Shown one piece after another: positions 60,784-64,000 of a DNA stretch of 64,000 nt. This DNA comes from Torymus aiolomorphi (taxonomy: Eukaryota > Arthropoda > Insecta > Hymenoptera > Torymidae): assembly GCA_036365515.1 (NCBI GenBank), contig CM070876.1, positions 41,630,695-41,694,694 of the forward strand. Direction: 5' to 3'. The notes beneath the pieces were generated by a model that was given only the letters and a program-made list of their open reading frames with translations, was not told the DNA's origin and made no database searches. Position numbers and translations under genes: made by a program. Numbering within the stretch: the first letter of the stretch is position 1; every line of letters begins with the position of its first letter.

Positions 60784-62267
60784 TTGTCGCCACTCAAATC
60801 GCCACCCGCCCAGGGTAGCCATGCTGACTGGCTAGAGCAGAACTTGCTCCAGGACATGGAGCCAGAGGAGAAGTGGAAGGCAGCAGTTTCTCATGCACCG
60901 CGTATCCCCAAAAGGAAGCCAGCGGCCCTAACTCCGCCTCCTATATTGGACACCGAGCCAATGGAAGTGACCACCCCTCCGGAGTCGGTCAAAAGCCCAG
61001 AGGAAGGTGAGGGAGAGGTGGCGTGGGAGGGCGTCCTTATCGAGTTCGAGGAATCGAGTCACTTGGAGAGGGAAGGGGGAAGCTGGGGCGAATTCCTCAG
61101 TGGCCAGGCAGTGGCGGAACTCCACGAGTGGCTAGGAGGAGACGAGGCCCTCTTACAAGATCCGCCATCGTCTCCACGGGAAGACAGCCAGGAGAAACCC
61201 CCCCCCCCCCGAAAATCGAGGCCGGGGTCGAGTTATTACAGGGGGATCGAGGACCTTGCGCAGACCACACTTCGTGGCTGAGCAAGGGCGATGTGAGGAG
61301 GCATTTAGGTCGTTACCCATTCCAGCCATCGAGCCCTTCTCGGGAGAGGTTGCCGAATGGGATCGGGACGAGCCGTCTCCCAGCCCGCTCTACCAGGTGA
61401 CCGAGTGGCTAAACGAGAAGGGGCGCAGAAGGCGCTTCAACCCGCGGCGTTTGGAGAGTGAGGCAAAGGACTCGGCGTCGACGACCGACCTAACCCGAAA
61501 GGGTACAGCGGCGGTGGCAGCACCAGAGCGATTGGGAACGGCACTGCCTCCCACTACTATGGGCCAGAACGGCACCGCCGTGGCGAAGGGGGCGAGCCCC
61601 GACGAGAGTGGGCCTCGAGCCCCAGTCTACTCCCGGCTTGGGAGGAGAATAACCGGACCGCGAGGCCAGTCGCCCGACCGCTTCCCTGCGCTCCATTCCT
61701 GCCCGACGCGAGGGGTACTCTTCGGCAATATTCGGCCAGTACCGGTGGACAAGGCGGTAGATCCTGATCCCGATCGCTGCTGCAAGCAATTGTTGGCAGA
61801 AGGGACACACGCGGTTCACTTGCGGTGCACCGCGGGGTTTCTTTTGTTTCAATTGCGGCAGGAGGGATGTCAATCTACGCAATTGCCCCCGGTGCTCCGA
61901 TAAGCACCTGAGTTACCTCCGCGTTCGGGCACGGTCGAGCTCGGGAATGGCGGCGGGAGATCAGCGCACGAATCCGGAAGGGGTGGCTCGCCATCCACGA
62001 TCGAGGTCGCCCTTGACCCCGCGACAGCGAGTGAGTAGGTGGGATGCCATCAAGACCAGGACAACCACCCCCTCAACCGCTACTGGGCAGGAGGCGACCC
62101 CACCACCAGCCGCCATTAAGGCTCCGCTTCAGGCTACACCAGCGGTAGTAGTACCATCCGGGGCAGCACCAGCAGGAGGAATACTGGAGTATTTTGCCTG
62201 CATTCAGCACCTCCCTGCCGATCTCCAGGCCGTTCTGCTGAGAGCGTTCGTCGCTCAGAACCAGTAA
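60784..62267 (+). pseudogene. Extra ORF between integrase and 3' LTR, Pro-rich with gag-like zinc modules
   Basis: A GC-rich coding-like region in three consecutive frames. Frame one (60784-61281) gives a Pro/Glu-rich acidic segment, followed by a shift at or just after the C13 run at 61198-61210. Frame two (61256-about 61780) is basic and Pro/Arg-rich. After a one-base gain near 61784, frame three encodes NCWQKGHTRFTC (the end of a C-x2-C-x4-H-x4-C knuckle) and CFNCGRRDVNLRNCPRC, the C-x2-C-x9-C-x2-C pattern of this element's own gag, then a basic Pro-rich tail to 62267. It lacks a signal peptide, furin site or membrane helix, so it is not an env. Function unknown; a second nucleic-acid-binding protein is the natural inference. 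Confidence 0.65.
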
Positions 62268-62421
62268 AGGTAGTATCACCAACCTTGCATTCGAGTAACC
62301 TTGGAGCCAGTATCGAGTCGTGGACAAGTGGTAACTGAAAATAGGGAGAAAGGGGGGGGGGTCGAGGGAGTAGAAATGAAGCCTTTGATTGAGGATAATC
62401 ATCGTCTTGGTGTGGGGGTAT
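62268..62421 (+). promoter_or_regulatory. Purine-rich region before the 3' LTR
   Basis: GGGAGAAAGG plus a G10 run and TCGAGGGAG at about 62343-62368 is the strongest purine tract. A shorter GTGTGGGGGTAT directly abuts the LTR. One of them should prime plus-strand synthesis; the abutting tract has the right position and the longer one the better composition. Confidence 0.55.
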
Positions 62422-64000
62422 TGTGACGAGGTCACAGGCAGCTGCAGGTCTGGAGCCTGCAGCAGACGAGCATATGGCTTGTGGCGTCCGCCATGTTGCG
62501 TGCGTCGTCGCTGAGGAGCAGCATGCGCGCGCGCACACATTCACACACAGCGCCTACTGCCGTGCCAAGCAGCAGAGCACACACACACTTACACACACCA
62601 CTATCGCGGCCGGGTCGAGCGGGGACGAGGATGCGCGAGAGAGGAACGCGAGGCACCGGCGGAGAGAGGGGCGAGGTGCGTGAGGGAGCCGAGCCACGTG
62701 GGGAGCGGTAGCGAGAGCCGACCGCGGGAGAGCGCGAAGCGAACGATAGCGGAGCGGCCACCGACTGAGTGCCGCGCAGTTCGCTCGCGCACACGAGATG
62801 GCGGGAGCGGGAGTAAGCGGGACGAGAGAGAGTGCCGGCTGAGATGGGTGCGCAGCTATGGCGATATGCGGTCGGGAGAGGGAACACGGGAGAGAAACAG
62901 GCGCGCGTGGAGATAGAGAGAACCGGAGAGGGAGTAGATAGAGTAGAGCACGGGCATAGAGGCAGTGTAGCAATAGATAGGATACGCGGCACGGGAGCAG
63001 GCCGGTGGGTGGCGCGGTGGGCAGGATAGATAGTGCGCATGCCACTAGTTTAGCCTATTATGACTCAAAAATAGAGCAAGTCATGGACGTTAATAGAAAT
63101 AGGACAAAACGCGTAGCTAAGCACCAATGAACCGTAAATCGCGGCCGGGGGGGTGGGGGGGGGTAGCTACAGGGTTTGAGTTTCGAAAAGCCGGAAACCG
63201 GGTTCTCTTCGTCAACGGAGTCCACCGCGAGCGGTCGTGATTTTGTCGTGTGAGAATAGGAAGGTTTTTTTTTTTCGTTAATCGAAATTTTTGTAGAGTT
63301 GTAGAGTGTAGAGTGTGCGAAGACGTCGTGGACTAGTGGAAGGGTATTCTTTATAGCTGCCGTCGCCTTACCTAAGTAATATTCACGTCGGAAAGGTGGA
63401 AGAGTATCGTAAGTCATCGTGTAGTAGTGTCGTATCGTGTTGTAGTAGGAATCGAGTTAGGGAAGTATATTCAGCCCCATTAGAGTGGCTATCGAGAAGT
63501 CATGGCTATCCAGGGTTGCTCTGAAAACTAGCAGCTTCTGCAAACCGAGCAATATCTCGATCGTGGTTTGGTGTTATTTTTTTCAGATTTCGTCACAGTT
63601 AGCCGACCAGTCGATGACAGTCGCCATTTTGGAGATGCCAAGGCAACGGCCAGAATAACCGCTGTTGCGGCCATATTGCTTACCAGAATAAATTTAGAAA
63701 TAACTCTCAATTGTAAGAGTGTTCTTATTAGCGAGTGTTGTGTTCCCATGTGTTGTCTATCGAGTTTTCTTTCAGGTCTCGTTATTAAGAAACTATTATC
63801 ATCGCAGGAAAATCCGCAACTGGCTATTTCATCGTAGGTATTTCCTGGTGTGGTTGTTGCTGGAGTTTTGACCCCCCTCGTCGAGAGCGGAGATACAACC
63901 GCGGTAGAGGACCGCTATTGGTAAGATATATAGTGGGAATAGTGGCAGTTGGTTTAGTTTTAGTCACTAATCATTCCGAGTGATTCGATTGAGGGTATAA
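62422..64000 (+). repeat. Gypsy-C 3' LTR, missing its last ~17 bp at the window edge
   Basis: It starts TGTGACGAGGTCACAGGCAG like the 5' LTR and follows it to GAGGGTATAA at base 64000, which corresponds to about 53899 of the 5' LTR. Over the first ~160 bases I count about six substitutions plus a microsatellite length difference; later parts look closer. Confidence 0.95.

Larger units (their letters stand above)
52328..64000 (+). mobile_element. Gypsy-C: nearly complete Ty3/gypsy element with an extra 3' ORF
   Basis: The order is 5' LTR, primer-binding site, leader, gag, protease, RT, RNase H, integrase, extra ORF, purine-rich tract, 3' LTR. Length is about 11.7 kb, long for gypsy. LTRs look roughly 95-98% alike by eye, so it is the youngest of the three gypsies. 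Breaks are TGA 54703, a shift near 55170, TAA 56394, TAG 57907, TAG 58846, a one-base loss near 58999, a C8 run near 59982, a C13 run at 61198 and a one-base gain near 61784. The protease site reads DPG. Confidence 0.95.

Noticed and set aside
60784..62267. Envelope gene of an errantivirus-like element
   Set aside because: No signal peptide, cleavage site, cysteine pattern or transmembrane helix; the zinc-knuckle pattern argues for a gag-like protein.

Overview
This window is a eukaryotic nuclear stretch made almost entirely of transposable elements and repeats. I see no convincing host gene, tRNA, rRNA, operon or CRISPR array. The element mix (three Ty3/gypsy LTR elements with LTR ends TGTAACG/CGTTACA or TGTGACG/CGTCACA, an R1-clade non-LTR element, a Penelope-like element with a GIY-YIG domain, many TTAA-flanked short DNA elements, long GT/CA, CT and GA tracts, AT-rich spacers) fits an arthropod, most likely an insect. 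Species cannot be read from the sequence. Names such as Gypsy-A and 'GCTTCC family' are labels used only here.

Layout. 1-7350: Gypsy-A on the minus strand, with 5' LTR, primer-binding site, leader, gag, a clear -1 frameshift site and broken pol; its 3' end lies outside the window. 7351-14110: AT-rich DNA with two 140-bp TTAA MITEs, short tandem repeats and two head-to-head copies of an unclassified repeat (GCTTCC family). 14111-15230: a GT/TA microsatellite, an unrecognised stretch and a 234-bp repeat. 15300-26070: a nested palindrome of about 10.7 kb, with a ~153-bp satellite at both outer ends in opposite orientation; a TTAA element sits in one arm while the other arm keeps the empty site. 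26078-29997: a tandem duplication with another TTAA MITE, then a further GCTTCC-family copy carrying a nested inverted-repeat element.

29998-42980: Gypsy-B on the minus strand, split inside gag by a TTAA-flanked insertion (33738-40693). That insertion holds a GCTTCC-family copy, whose (CA)n tract in turn holds an R1-clade retrotransposon (35198-40186). This is a four-layer nest with a readable order of events. 43213-45264: a Penelope-like element between inverted ~400-bp terminal repeats that carry hammerhead-like cores. 45265-48182: tandem repeats and microsatellites, including a 237-bp CT tract. 48183-52147: a cluster of GCTTCC-family sequence.

52328-64000: Gypsy-C on the plus strand, the best-preserved element: both LTRs (the right one about 17 bp short at the window edge), primer-binding site, leader minisatellite, gag, protease, RT, RNase H, integrase and an extra GC-rich ORF between pol and the 3' LTR. 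That ORF encodes zinc-knuckle modules like those of the element's own gag. Gypsy-C is also packed with the pentamer TCGAG on its sense strand. Every element carries stops or frameshifts, so none looks autonomous as sequenced, although some Gypsy-C breaks sit in homopolymer runs and could be sequence errors. Coordinates of repeat arms and of all element boundaries without a target-site duplication are estimates by eye.
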